Positions 32,174 to 44,649 of a DNA stretch of 64,000 bases are shown here, one piece after another; position 1 is the stretch's first letter; each line of letters opens with the position of its first letter. The stretch spans positions 4,402,001 through 4,466,000 of the forward strand of contig NC_081335.1 of assembly GCF_022539665.2 (NCBI RefSeq). Reading direction: 5' to 3'. This DNA is from Daphnia carinata. Its lineage: Eukaryota > Arthropoda > Branchiopoda > Diplostraca > Daphniidae. Position numbers and translations under genes: made by a program. The notes under the pieces are model-generated. The model saw only the letters and a program-made list of their open reading frames with translations. It had not been told where the DNA came from and searched no databases.

Positions 32174-35118
32174 TTTTTTTTCTCTTTTTAGATAATATTT
32201 AAAAACAAAAAAACAAAAAAAAAAAACGCCTAACGAGTTTCCAGTACGTCGGTTTGCTGATTGATGGCGTTAAGGAAATTCTATCTAGCGGGTCATTCAA
32301 TAGGAAACGTTCGTTTTCTTTCTCAAACTTTCATCAGCATTTGTCCAACGGCATCGTTTCCCCCCTGCATAGAATTAAAGAAAAAATATTTTTTTTTTTA
32401 AGAATTATATATAGGTTAACCTAAAACGCTAAAAGGGCAATGGATAACGTAAAAAGTCTGAAGGTGCGGGTCACTTTCTTATCGATTTATTTCAAATCGT
32501 GCCTGCCGAGGACTGTAGTTCGTTTTGGAATTATACCTCTAGACTCTGTTTAGCGCAATCTTTGTGTGCTTGAATCTAAAATTAGAACTCTACTGCACGC
32601 TGTGCGCACTGCCGGATAATCAACTGTCGGTTAAATTTTCCCGAGGACATTTCATTTGAATAAAAAAAAAAACACATTTCCTTTCTCTTTTCGTCTTATC
32701 GAGTATGTTGTTACAACCAACGAACATGTTTAAGGATAAATGAATAAAAACCGCAGCCATATCCAGTTTTTGGCAACAACGACAGACGTAATTGAGCCAC
32801 GTGGTGGCCCACGTAATCAGATATTCAAGCCACCACCCGCACACATACGCACAGCTTGAGAAACGTTCTCTTTCCTATTAACTTCTTCAAATTGTTTAGC
32901 TCTGTATTAAACTCAGAGCAGGCAGCTCTGCCAATCGTGAACAAGATGTTCGTTCACGACTTTACCTAGCGTATTGATCTCGAACAAAATCCATAGACTC
33001 TTGAGTTGTGACGTGTGCTTTGTCTTCTTTTTTTCGTGAGCGTGAATCTCACGAAACTTGGCGCCCTTGCACTCTAAACGAATCGTAACTCCCCTCCGCG
33101 CACGTCAAGAGCTCAACCCAATGGCCGAGTGACTGAAATTTTCACTTCCAAAGACTGGCAAAGACATGGCGTCTTTTTGCTTTCACTATAGAGAGCGGAG
33201 CCTCGTGTGGGAGGCGTGTCTATCCATCGGTGTAGGGGGAAACAAAATGCGCCTGATGTAACAAGCAGGGACGTATACACACAAAAAAGGAGAGGGAGTT
33301 CTGGCAAAGAGAGAGAGGAACTTAAGTTTGTGAGGCAACGGATGAGGGGAGAGAGATAAATTCCCGTATTGATGTTACCCTATGTAACTCCGGTCATAGT
33401 TTACTGCTCTCCCTTTCATCCGCTTTTCTTCCCCCCCCCCCCCCCTACAGCTCCCCACCCTTCAGGTCCAGGCTTTCCCTAACTGTTAACAGGAACACGA
33501 TGCTTGGAAAGATAATCAAAACTTTTATTTATTTATTTTTTTCTCCTTCTCTCTTATGTAGAGAATATAACAGATGAAAACAAAATAATAGGTCTCTCCC
33601 TTATTGATTGAAAACAGAGTCTAGTTTTCAAGAGCGTCCTTCATAAAAATAGATAACAACGAGCGAGTGCAATGTACAATTCCATTGGCCCTTTCTTTAA
33701 TAAGAGGGGAGGTGTGAATGCGAGTTTAAATCATTTTTTTTTTTCGATGTACGTGATTCTGATTAATAATGGAGGAAGAAACTGCAAATGGTTTGTGCCT
33801 GTGAATTTCCTTTATCGATCGGCGGAACAATGCGTTAAGTAATGTGCTTTTTAAATCTGACATTTCATTACTGAGCAAGGATATTGTGTATATATAGAAA
33901 GCCAGCTGCTGTAGCATTAATATTACGTGGCAAAACGCTATAGAAGGAGTTAATCTGTTCAACGAACTCAATTTTTTTCGGGTAGAGGGGGGGGGGGGAA
34001 TGAAAAAAAAAATATGTAGAAAGTCCTAACGATTTCGCTGTTTTGTTTTCGTTCATTTTTTAATTACTGGGTGTCTGTTCTGTTGGTGTAAGGCAATTCG
34101 AAACCGGCATTCAATTCAAATTACCGGATAGGGAAGAAAAAAAAAAAAAAAAAAAAGAAGAAAAACAAAACGAATGGATGTGAAAACCTAGATAGGAACG
34201 AAGCGACTCAAGATCACAGTTGAGGTCGAAGAGGCCCCACTCCTCCCATGAAAAAATCTAACGACCAAAGTCCTGATCGATAACGTTAGACGGTTATCGC
34301 AGATCGTCTAGAGAAACTGACCATAACGAAAGCCAAAAAATGTCCATGTCTTTAAAGAATGTCAATGGGGCGTGAAGCGTGTGGGAATATCCGTTCAAAC
34401 TATAGAAATTTCACAAGATTATCACCTTCGTTCTCTAATGATATTCACAAAAATGAAACGACAAAATTCTTTGGGATTTGGACTGGGGCGTGTAGCATGA
34501 CCTACAGTCTAACGTCCGTTAGGAAAACAAAAGATGACAAGAAAAAAAATGGCTTAGCGACAGAAAGTACTGTAGGTGTTTATTGGTTTGGTTTATTGAA
34601 GATGGAAATAGATCCGGTATTTCTGGAATAATTAAAAAAAAATAAGCATCCGGCAGACGAATGAAGCGTGACGTTTGCCGGCTGAGCCAACATTCAATCA
34701 AACGGATCTTTGTCGCCCTGTGGATATTGGCAAGGTGATTGTTTGTTCAGTCGTGTAAACAAACCGTTGCCCGCAAAACCCTCGTAGATGTATAAGGTCA
34801 CAGATGGCTATGTTAAGGTCCTAAAACAGGATAGCTCGAGTAAGAAGCCACTTGCGTCCAGTTCCTAGCGAGGTGGAGTGAACAGAAAGAAAGCCGAATG
34901 GATATCCAATTGTCCATCACTAATCATTCGAATGGGCTGACGCACCTGAGGTACTAAGCTCGTGATTTTGTGAACACACTTTAGTAGACGAGCGTTAGAT
35001 TGCTTCATTCTTAATCTCGTATAGTTTCCAAAACATAAGCAAATTCGATCGTCTTCCCCGTGTCACATATACAAAGCGATGTTTTGAATTTTAATGGTAA
35101 TTAAATAGCTTAACTTAC
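32174..35118. other. Large gap: likely 5' UTR intron and promoter
   Basis: I see no coding sequence in these 2.9 kb. Contents are GA-rich tracts (about 33290-33355), a C run at 33430-33446, a G run near 33988-33997 and A runs near 34137-34156. It may be the first intron of the transporter gene if the exon-like stretch at 35119 belongs to it. Confidence 0.45.
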
Positions 35119-35240
35119 CTGTATAGATTGATGTAAGCCAACGTTGGATTAGTGAGGCCGGCTAATGGGAACAAAACGGGACCAAGCTGAAATGTCTTGA
35201 TCACGGCCCGCGCGGCTGCCGCTGGATAAATGATCTCGTT
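35119..35240 (-). other. Possible noncoding first exon
   Basis: On the minus strand a GC-richer stretch (containing ggcagccgcgcgggccgtga) ends at a strong donor, CTATACAG|gtaagtta. It has an open frame but no ATG in that frame. It is about 2.9 kb upstream of the transporter start, on the same strand, so a 5' UTR exon of that gene is the simplest guess. No exact acceptor near 32200 was identified. Confidence 0.3.
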
Positions 35241-36147
35241 TAGTTCGGTAGCTTATTTTTCATGGAGTAAAACATGATACATGGTGGCGCTAGTAGTGTG
35301 AATGATTTTGAACGTTCTTTTCCCTACAAATCACGCGTTCTCAATACAGAGTCGATACTCGCTCGTCGGCTGGAATTCATCTGATCACGCCATCAGCATT
35401 TAACCGTTTGTGTTAACGTGGATCGTCAGTGTTGGAACAGCCACCGTTTGCTTCTTTCAACATTGAAAAGACGACTCAGCAGTTGAACAAAATGTGATCG
35501 GGTTTCTTTTCTTGCGTGCACCGGTTCCAATGAAGCCATCTGGCAGCGGGAATCATAACCGCAACGTGCAACCGTATGCAGATTAACAGACGGCCACGCT
35601 CTGCGGTGAATGCATCACAACTTATGGGCCGAATCGATAAAACCACCTAAATATAATTAATCAAAAACCTTATATGGATATCGATCGCTTAGAACGAGCT
35701 TCTTTTAAGGCAAAAACTAGGAATGCTCAGCTCAAATCCTATTATGGTCTATGTCATTAAGTTCGTCTCGGGCTAAATCGATTTGTTTGTAAGAAGCCAC
35801 CTTCTTTTGCCTGAAAAAAAAAAAGAATTCTATTTTTTTTTTCATGTCAAAACGATGACGATGATGAGAAAATTTATGATACGGCTGACCCCATAGCAAC
35901 TGCGCGTTAAGTACGGGCTGCTTGAAAAAAAAAGCTGGACACATCTGTTCATTGTCAAATTGGCTACTCGTGCGAACTGCCCGACAGCCGGTGTTATGCA
36001 ATGTTGTTGATCACGAGCCACATGGGAGCCGTTACAATTCTTTACAGCCTTTTCGGGGCACCAGTTCCCCTTTATTTTTGTTTTTTGAATAGACTAATCG
36101 TGAAAAATGACGCTATATAATTTAAAGATTGGGTCAATCGAATTTCG
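35241..36147. other. Intergenic, no gene recognised
   Basis: Probable promoter of the upstream exon and 3' flank of the LRR gene. The minus-strand frame 35732-36001 shows no recognisable sequence. Confidence 0.5.
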
Positions 36148-37658
36148 CTATTTATTTTGAGCAATTAGAAAATGGAAAAGAAGGACAAGAATCACGAGAA
36201 AACTGGATGCCTCGGTGAATAATGCAGCGCTCTTTTGGCAACGGGTATCATAGGCTTGTGAATCTAGTTGATCGAACATAGTCCCATTGGCGCACGTTCC
36301 CGATACTCTCGTCAACAAGTGTCTCTTTTCATTGATGAGCCAACCTAAGTGGCAATCATCACACACAATGGGATCTACAATGAAGGAAGAAAGATGAATG
36401 AGCGGCTTATTTTAATCTGCAAAAAGCGAACTTACTTCCATAAATGTCAATAGAGCCGGATGCTTGAATCATCTGCTCCAACAGTTCTTCGAACGTTTCT
36501 CGTGGGAACGCAATTAACTTACCGAATACCATATACACCATCGCTGCTCTATAGTTGCCTGTAAATGATTAAAAACATATTTCTTTAACCTTCCTGTTTA
36601 GACTAGGAAGTAATTGCAGATTACCCTGGAACGCATCTGGCTCAATATTCTGAATTGGCATATTAGCCAGCCCGAGGGAATTCAGTGTTGACGTGAAAGC
36701 TAACGATCCGCTAGGCAACGTACTGATTTGATTCTCGCTAAAATCGAGCGTATTTAAGTTCGTAAAATTTCTCGCTGCCGGAGGAATCCTTGTCAATCCC
36801 AAATTGACCAGGTACAAACGGGTCAGTGAGCCCGTGTAATACAGCAAAGTGTCCACGATCGTCTCCATGGTGTCCTGATCCGTGTCCGTAGCCGCATTGA
36901 TGATGATCGTGTCGAGGAATGGAGTTTGAGCTGGATCGTGCCACTCACGGAGTCCGGTTGGAGCGTATAATTCAATCATTCGCATGTGCGGCATCAAAGG
37001 CATCCGTGCCATGGTGGTCAAGGTGCAATCAGCTATTCTCATGGTTTCCAGAACTCGTAATTGAGCCAAAAAAACGAAGTCGAATTCGGTTAAATCACAT
37101 GACATGATTTGGAAAGAACTGGTCCTTCCAGCTGAAGCTATGAACGCTTGAGGATCGATAGCACCGAGTTTCGTTCCATCTCCTCTGCACTCGAACGAAA
37201 TTAAACCGGCTGTCTTGTTGCTGAAAATATGTCCTGGGATAGACATTGATGCTGTGAGGCTGATTCTAACCTCGTAGTGATCAACAATGGGAGTCTGCTC
37301 GAATGTCTTCTTAATGGTTTCCAATTCGGCTGGTGATGATGCGTTGCAGTAGATGTTGTAAGTTTCGTACGGCCAGTAATCGCATATGCAGTGAGGACCG
37401 TAATTCAATTCAATTGGGCATGCAAGTCCAAGCCGTTCTTCTGGTAAACTACTGGCCATTTGGTGCGGCGTAATTTCATGGCTCTCTACGCCGATTAAAA
37501 TCAGCAGCTTCAAGAAGAAAAAAAAGGTAAAGTTTAATTAATTGAATTTTCGGTTACGTGATTCAAATCTGTTTTCTTCGCTTCAGTTCAATAATTAGAA
37601 ACATTACGCTATGAAAATGATATTAAATAATACCGACCCCAATGATTGTACCCAACAT
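36148..37658 (-). CDS. Secreted/anchored leucine-rich-repeat protein
   Basis: Four exons (37658-37638, 37507-36625, 36558-36436, 36374-36148) join in phase to 417 residues. A signal peptide MLGTIIGLLILIGVESHE is followed by a Cys-rich cap (CPIELNYGPHCICDYWPYET and YCNASSP) and irregular repeats, becoming clear LRRs near residues 220-300 (LTRLYLVNLGLTRIPPAARN, NLNTLDFSENQISTLPSG, LNSLGLANMPIQNIEPDAF). A C-terminal cap has CDDCHLGWL and later cysteines. The end (ASSFLVILVLLFHFLIAQNK) is hydrophobic with almost no tail, which suits a GPI signal better than a transmembrane anchor. Proteins of this type in crustaceans are often labelled as the Oplophorus-luciferin 2-monooxygenase non-catalytic subunit. 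That name reflects an LRR partner of a luciferase and does not show bioluminescence here. Role: extracellular binding, ligand unknown. Confidence 0.87.
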
Positions 37659-38519
37659 TTTCCTGACGACTGTTTGGTCTTGACTGTATTTTGACAGGAA
37701 TTAGTTTAACGCCTTATCATCCCAAAATTACATCGTTATAAATAAATGTATGTGTCGGACTTATCTTATCACGTTGTTGTTCACAATAACGTATTTACCC
37801 AAGTCTCTAAATGGCTATATGTTTTGATCAAAAAGATCAGTTTTAAGTGTGCCCCTATCGTACTCAATAATTTATGACAGTATTCAGTATAGATAAATAT
37901 TTGTCGTGATGATTTCAGCTTTTTATTTAAACTATATCGCATTTCCCCGGCCACGAATAGTTTGGTGTATTAAGAAAGCATTAAAATAAAAAATTAATAA
38001 TTGTTCGTAGACAATGTTTCATGTATGAAACGGATCTAAAATTTGATTCCGGGGAGCTCCACTATATTTTGGATCACGTTCAATCAGGACGTCAGATAGA
38101 TGGGAAAGTAGTGGAGAGGCTTCTCAATTTTCTCTTATACACACGTCTCAAGTGTCTTAATAACGAAATGAGGAACCTATTGCAACCACGTTTTAATCTG
38201 CAACACTGCCTACACTTTAGATAAAAATGAGCGTATAATTATAGTGCCGAAATTTTTTTGCATAATCGCTTCTTCGCACGTTTTCCTTTTCCCAATGCTT
38301 ATCATCTTCAGTTACTTAAAACTAGGTCAATCTTGCAGTGTGACAACATAGTCGATCAGAAAATCACACTCTTTATTAATATTTTTTCGTTCGGCACAAA
38401 TTAGATCTTTAAAAAAATATCTGGAGAAAATCAAAGAAAAGGGAAACATCCTCAAGACGTAAACGCTATCGAGATGCGCGTGTTTTTAAACGTGCTTCCC
38501 CTTTGTGTTTCCATCAAAT
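37659..38519. other. Intergenic, no gene recognised
   Basis: Upstream region of the LRR gene and 3' flank of the protease gene. The plus-strand frame at 38021-38224 (67 residues) has no start context, domain or splice partners; I do not call it. Confidence 0.5.
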
Positions 38520-40320
38520 CTAAAATCGAATTCTATTGCGGCTGATCCATTCGGAGAAGGAAGAGATGCGGGTGTAGACGCCATACGTGTCAGTTGCGCA
38601 TCCGATTCCCCAACTCACGATTCCTACTTGACATTGGCGGTTGCCACGGTTCATCATCAATGGTCCTCCGCTGTCACCCTGTCAGCAGAAAAGCGTTAGA
38701 CTGTCAACAAAATTATGCAAATTATATCAGTTGTTACAGCACAGGAGTCCTTCCTTGGTGCTGTGGCACAAATGAAATGGTCCACGATGCCACCCGGAGC
38801 TCGAGTGCCGAAATTTTGCCTGCAATCTTGTTGCGATTTGATTTGAAGCGAAACCTTTTGCAACGTTTCAGCCCTAGGCCCACCTGAAAACAAACAAAAG
38901 GAGTTCAGGTCGGTCAGTGCAGTCCAATAAATTAGGATGGGTCTATAGTGTGGTGTATTTACCATCTCTGATGTTTCCCCAACCGATAGCCACTGCCTCT
39001 TTTCCATCGTGATTGACACCTACGTCGTCGTAGAGACATACAGGTGATAAAGTATTGCTGTACTGGACTGGCGAATCCATGGTCACCAACGCAATATCAT
39101 TATACTAGATTGAACCGATCAGATAAGGAAAAATAAATTAAATCCTGTGTCCAGTTGGAATGGGTCCAAAACAAAAGTCATACCAATTTGGTGGCATCGA
39201 ATGCCTTGTGGCGTGTAATGCTATGCACGCGTCTGACAACCATGGCCTGATCTCTCAAATCCACGGCTCCCATAATAACCGTGAGCTGGGCAACGCCTTG
39301 TGGTGTCAACCTTGACAAAGCCAAACAGGGTATTATTTACACACTGCGAAAAGGTATCGTTTAAGCAGTTTGAATGAATCACCTGTGAACGCAGTGCGCT
39401 GCTGTTAAAATGTGTATACTGTCAAGTAAGGAGCCTCCGCAATAAACCTTTCCGTTACCCATAATACCTGCCTTTTTTTTACGTCACAGGAAATGGTAAG
39501 GCAATATATGCCTTGAGACATATTAAGTTTAACCTTTAAATTTAACGGTTTACCATAAACGGGTATTCTCCAGCATAGGAATTCCAACCTCCAACAATAC
39601 GCGACGTCGCGTCAGAATAGATCGTTTCATTTTCAAATGAATTTTCTAATTTCGTTGTACGATTATACCGTTGCGAAGGGTGACAGCATACTCCATAAAT
39701 CTGTAAGAACATCAAATATTGTGAATGTTATCTGTACCTTAATTTTGACCAATTTAAAGTTTAAGAAAATAAACGTATCTAGCGGGCATCTAGCTAAAGA
39801 CAGCATACATTATGTTTGTTCATACATGCTAAGAAGAAATCTGGTTAGAAAAAGTAGGGTTTATGATTTTCACCTGTTTGCCATTGGGCTCGACGTAATT
39901 GCACGTACCACGCGTGCCGATTACCCACGTATCGAGGTTGTCGATAGATCTGTGCGCTTCAGTATAAGGATAGCATTCTGATACGGGCAGGCAAACACCT
40001 GAATGTCCGTCATATGTTAGACATTCACTCATGTCTGACGTTTTCTGCTGATGGTCACTAGATTTGGGTGTTCGTGCATACTCTACATTTTGATTGGGTG
40101 AATGTCTGCTACCCGCTACGCCATAAAACGCCAAAAAGAAGACCGTTGACACCGAGTGGTTTGTTTACTTTAATTAATCAACTATTTTATTTCGAAAAAA
40201 AAAGTATTTACCCTTGACGATGATCGCGTCATCCGTTTCAAGAATCAATGCTTCTGTAACTAGAATTTGGAACGATAGCAGCACTCCGACGAGTATCCAA
40301 TTAGAAACTGACACTTCCAT
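38520..40320 (-). CDS. Clip-domain trypsin-like serine protease
   Basis: This is a secreted zymogen of the arthropod haemolymph cascade type. Exon 1 (40320-40212) encodes a signal peptide ([16 protein letters not shown]); exon 2 (40115-39874) and exon 3 (39700-39554) carry a clip domain with six cysteines ([34 protein letters not shown]). The activation site is [10 protein letters not shown], cut by a trypsin-like enzyme. The catalytic triad is present: His in LTAAHC (exon 39471-39383), Asp in YNDIALV and Ser in GDSGGP (exon ending 38520). Asp six residues before the catalytic Ser (DSCAGDSGGP) predicts cleavage after Arg or Lys. The protein ends [11 protein letters not shown]. Clip proteases act in melanisation and Toll activation; which of these applies here is not shown. 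Eight or so exons; the phases checked agree. Confidence 0.92.
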
Positions 40321-41482
40321 CTCATCCGCACGTTGAATATAACTCAAGCGACTCGACAGAATTAAGTGATTTCTGATCAGGCTGCCTGTATCGATCTAAA
40401 AAACAGTGTGAAGATGCCCTACACTCGCTCACAACCAAACAATAAAACGAACTGGCAGAACTTGATTTTTCCCTTTTCCTTTCCGAGACAACAGCAGTTG
40501 GGTAAAGTAGCTGCTCGATCGTCAGCGTTCCACTTTACGATGTTTTACTTTGTTCATTCTTCCCTAAAGAAAAGCTATATAATGCAGCCGCACTGGATGG
40601 TGACCGAACCAGAGAAGAACGGCTATTTCGTGAGCTGCCCCCTTGAGAGCCAAAAGCGCAATTCTTGATGTTGTTAAATGCGGAAGTTTTCAGAGCTGAC
40701 ATGATTACGCATAATACAATCCAGTCCGTACACACTACCGTTTGTTTTATATTTGGCTTCTGTCTCCGCCTTTCTGACCCGGGAGGGTCATCTCTCCCAT
40801 CAGAAAAAGGGGGTTTCCATGGGGATGCCTGAAATGGGCCAGCGTTTCTGACGCGCACAGGTGGAAAAGCCTTCAGGTCAACGATCTTACGTGACAGGCA
40901 GTCCCAGTATTCTTTCCGTATTGTATTAATGAGAAGCTTCAATAACGCGGTCACGTCATGCTTCCAGACTGAAATTCAACGTGTAAGTTCGGCTGTTATA
41001 TGTTTGCAAACGTTTCGGAGAGCCCCCGTCGAAACTCATCGATCATTCAGATTGTTCTAATTAAAATACATAACTTACCAAATGGAAGGATAATTCTATG
41101 GGATGCCTTAGAAAGTTGTTAAGGTATCTTTCGGGTTTCGATATTTTCTAGCGGCATAAATGTATGTTTGTGTGGCACGCCACCTGCAGTTAACATACTT
41201 TTAAAAATATGTAAAAAGTAAACAAATGGCGCTGCAAAGACACGCCCCCTTATTCAGAAGGAATAATTTTAGAAATCTGGCAACAAAGCAGATCCCGTAA
41301 AATAAAATAAAAAACACATTTGTATTCGGTTTTCCTAAAGAACATTTCCCACATGCATTTTGAATGGTTTAGAAGTTTGGATGAGATTCGAACACACTAG
41401 TTTACGATTTTCATGACTAGTATTATACTTTTGAAAATCTGCTGATTCAGTTATAGTTAAAAATAATATAAACTACGTGAGA
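40321..41482. other. Divergent intergenic region
   Basis: About 1.2 kb lies between divergently transcribed protease and SLF2-like genes, so it should contain both promoters. The 139-codon minus-strand frame at 40535-40954 has no domain and overlaps a plus-strand frame of equal quality. I do not call either. Confidence 0.5.
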
Positions 41483-43455
41483 ATGAAGGTACATTTGGGC
41501 TCAATAATTAGATAATAATTAGATTCATTATTTTTTTTCATGGACTGATATAATCCTTACTATTAACAGAAGCTAGATGTTCGTCAAATTCTGGCTGAGA
41601 GAAATGAAAGGAAGAAACGTGAAATGGAGTTAAATGGCTTTCCAACAGACACGAATGATTCTTTGCCTATGACACCAAGCTTTTCAGGTAATTTTACATT
41701 AAAATGACAGTCTAAACAGTTTCTGTTCACACAGAAAGCTTCCCTAGCAGTACAGCTTGCGTTGAGAATATCCTGAAGATGTCTAGCAGTTCTACTGATA
41801 TCTTCACGAAATTTGCAAGACAAAGTATGCTGTTAGGGTTTACTGATTCTCAGTTTTCCAAAGATTCCATCTTGATTGAATCATCATCCCAGGGGTATTC
41901 ATCACAGAGCAATACAGAGAAGAAATTAAATAGTTTTACAAAGTTGGACATTTTTTATGAGAAACAGGTCTTTCGTCTTTTTTCAGAGGGTAAAATACCA
42001 ACCTTTAGCTACAATATTTAAAAACTCACTAATAGTTTTGTCTGATGTTTCCTTGAAAATTGTCTAGATCAAGTAAATTTTTCCTGGCTAGAAAAAGATG
42101 CAAGGATTAAAGATGTTCCAAAAATGCCCCATGCAGATCTGAAGAACTATTTACAGTCAGAAATACTGGTACCTTTTACAAACTAATGTTTGTTATGTTT
42201 TTTTTTTTCATTAATTTTATGCTCCTCTCCATGCAATTGTATTTCAGGCCAAACACTGTAGGCGTTCACATAGCTCTAACATTCTGGCATGTAGATACTT
42301 GTTTTTCTTAATGTCTGCAACTGCTAGCACGGATGTGATGCAAACTTGCCTTAAGATTCTTCAAGAAAAAATATCTGATACAAATGAGCCATACTCCATC
42401 CTAGTGCCAGACTTACTCATAGTTCTAATGAATTATGGCACAGTGAGCAGCAAACTCTGGTCTGACGGGAATCATATTTCCTTTCCTCGCACCTTTCGCG
42501 TTTATCCGCTGAACTCATTTGATTCAGAACTAAATCATAGTTTGCCCTTCCCTCGTCTAAATTTGGAAAAAGTATTATCCCTCTTGCGCTTTAACATAAC
42601 AACATATCCCTATTTCTCCGAGTCCGAGAAAGGGGGTTTACTCAACCTGATGCTTAACCTTTCAATGGCGAACTACATAGTAGGAGATACTTTTCTCATC
42701 CTCATAATTAAAGACATAATATGTGCAATACTTGATAGCTTCAGAGCAGAAGAATGGACGGAAGTTGATTACAAAATGGTATTTTTTTTTTTTTTTTTTT
42801 TTTTGCATTTATTTTTTTTTTTTCATATTTCAACACTACAACTTATTCTCGCTTACTTGCAGGTGGAAGAACTTGCGTTGCAATGTTGGAGTGATGAACT
42901 AGATGCAATGGAAATAGTGCAACGAATTAGTTTTATACCGACGACGACAAGCCGTGGAGTGCAACTACTTCAATCTGCTGCGTTCCTTGCAATACAACAT
43001 CTTATGGATTTGGAAGAAATTACTGTTTGCGGCCGTGTTCTGGTAACTTAAATACTACGTAGGGGTTTCGAAAAAAATCCATAGTAACTTTCTGTTTTTT
43101 TTTCTATAGTTGGAAGACGTTTACCGATTGGTTTTGTTATTAAGCCAAAATAATTTTAAAAATTATTGGACATTATTCGGTATCATCACGCTATTCAGTT
43201 TTACCCTGGATTCGAATGATTCATCGTTAGACAAAGTATTTCTGTTGTTAAAATTAAATGAAGCTATTTTCAAACTGTGTGTGTATCTGTCTACAGGAGA
43301 AAATGACAAATCTTTACGTAGCGATGAATGAAGCCCGCCATAGAATCAGAGACATTTCGGATCAATTGGATACTGCCCCTATGCTTGTAAAAAATCTCAT
43401 GTGTGAGGTCTCTCTGATGTGGAAGGATTCCATTCCCATTGATAATGTTGTGTAA
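41483..43455 (+). CDS. SLF2/FAM178-like SMC5/6 localisation factor
   Basis: Eight exons (41483-41488, 41570-41687, 41735-41989, 42068-42168, 42248-42778, 42863-43042, 43110-43235, 43297-43455) join in phase to 491 residues beginning MKKLDVRQILAERNERKKRE. The C-terminal two-thirds resembles the helical FAM178 domain of vertebrate SLF2: PRLNLEKVLSLLRFNI followed by a LLNLMLNLSM helix, the motif IVQRISFIPTTTSRGVQLLQ (SLF2 has a TSRGRQLRQ equivalent) and a final VKNLMCEVSLMWKDSIP helix. Vertebrate SLF2 with SLF1 brings the SMC5/6 complex to DNA damage and silenced viral DNA; the role here is inferred. The protein is far shorter than vertebrate SLF2, lacking its long N-terminal region. The last intron was chosen because it restores a conserved-looking end; without it the frame would stop at 43331. 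An intron carries a T run at 42782-42804. Confidence 0.7.
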
Positions 43456-43740
43456 GTTTCATTAGCTTTGTTTATAAAGAGCTTTACCTCATTTCAGGAA
43501 GAGTGTGTTAAAAATGTATTTGCAAACTGCGATTTTGCGTAACCTGGTAAAACCCAAATGATTGATTTATTCTGAAGTACTATTACATGTGTGAACACAT
43601 TGTGTCATACCGTAAGTATCATCTTATCATCAAAGATCTACCTCCAACGTAGTGGTGAGCCTTAGTCATTGAATTAAAGTAACATGAAAAACGACTAATT
43701 ATCGACAGAACGATTTATTTCTCAGCTTTTATACAAAAGG

Positions 43741-44649
43741 TTAATTACACTTTGGGACACTCAGAACGACTTTGCAGTCTCTAGTTAGTCCTGTAAAGGT
43801 CATTGAACCTTGATCCGATTCATTCAAAAGTTTTAGCTTTCTTAGGGCAACGAGTTTCTTGATTGCCACGCGAGTGTGTGTATCGACATTCGGCAACGTA
43901 ACAGTCATGATGAGTCTGTCGCGAATGCAAGCTTCAACGGCCAGGCGAGTTGTTTCGTTACCTCCAGATATGATTATGTTTCCATTATCGCCTTGTGGAA
44001 GATCTATTTTGACTCCATGTTTTTTCTCTAGGAGTTTTGTAATCCGTCCGCCTTTACCAGCAATTCGAGGAATTTCTGAACGTGCAATATAACGGAGGGT
44101 GGCAATACGGCCGTCGTTCTCATTTGGTACCAGGATCGGATCTGACTTTGTCACGTTTGGAATGTCCCCACCCTTCTTGCAGCCCTCAGACGACAAAGAA
44201 CTTGACTTTTCGCCAAAGTCCCCTGTGTCTCCAGGACTACTCGGAAGGTCGGTGGCATTTTTTTCTTCATTGCATAATGAAACCAGAGGCTTTTTGGCAG
44301 ATTTACTCGAACAAGATGTGCTATGATTAACTTCACAGGCATCAAACGGGTGAAGACGCGGCTTTACGCCGACGTCCGCCGTTTGCCCGGTATTAATCGG
44401 ACAGTCTATGTCAAGAGTCAAATCTTGCCCTTGGCTTCCATTCGATGTGCTGATCCGGTTCTTTTTGCGCTTTCTTCGGTCCCTTTTCGCTTTTCGCTTA
44501 GCACTTTTATCAGCAGTGTTGAGCGTTTGGGTCATGCTCGCTAACTCAGACTGCTTCGCGTTCGGAATGTCGCGTCTTTTGTGGGCGAAAAGGCACCACA
44601 GCAGAATAATAATCGCACCAACCAGAAAAAACATTGTTGTGAGTTCCAT
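43741..44649 (-). CDS. Membrane-anchored single-KH-domain protein
   Basis: A single-exon frame of 302 residues. Residues 4-22 (TTMFFLVGAIIILLWCLFA) form a transmembrane segment followed by HKRRD, so the bulk should face the cytosol, tail-out from an organelle or ER membrane. Residues 55-72 are strongly basic (KRKAKRDRRKRKKNR). The middle is low-complexity, Ser- and Cys-containing. Residues about 190-255 hold a KH RNA-binding domain: ARSEIPRIAGKGGRITKLLE contains the invariant GxxG as GKGG, and VKIDLPQGDNGNIIISGG follows. The arrangement recalls the anchored KH-Tudor proteins AKAP1 and TDRKH/Papi of the mitochondrial surface, but no Tudor domain follows; about 50 residues after the KH domain end in VVLSVPKCN. 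RNA tethering at a membrane is inferred. Confidence 0.75.
   Translation of the reverse strand: MELTTMFFLVGAIIILLWCLFAHKRRDIPNAKQSELASMTQTLNTADKSAKRKAKRDRRKRKKNRISTSNGSQGQDLTLDIDCPINTGQTADVGVKPRLHPFDACEVNHSTSCSSKSAKKPLVSLCNEEKNATDLPSSPGDTGDFGEKSSSLSSEGCKKGGDIPNVTKSDPILVPNENDGRIATLRYIARSEIPRIAGKGGRITKLLEKKHGVKIDLPQGDNGNIIISGGNETTRLAVEACIRDRLIMTVTLPNVDTHTRVAIKKLVALRKLKLLNESDQGSMTFTGLTRDCKVVLSVPKCN

Noticed and set aside
36148-37658. Bioluminescence function for the LRR protein
   Set aside because: The Oplophorus-luciferin label for such proteins reflects shared LRR architecture. No luciferase catalytic subunit is in the window.
38021-38224. 67-residue plus-strand frame MYETDLKFDSGELHYIL
   Set aside because: No homologue recognised, A/T-rich surroundings and no promoter or exon partner. 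Left uncalled rather than excluded.
40535-40954. 139-codon minus-strand open frame between protease and SLF2-like gene
   Set aside because: No domain, no splice or start context, and low-complexity composition; it lies where two promoters are expected.
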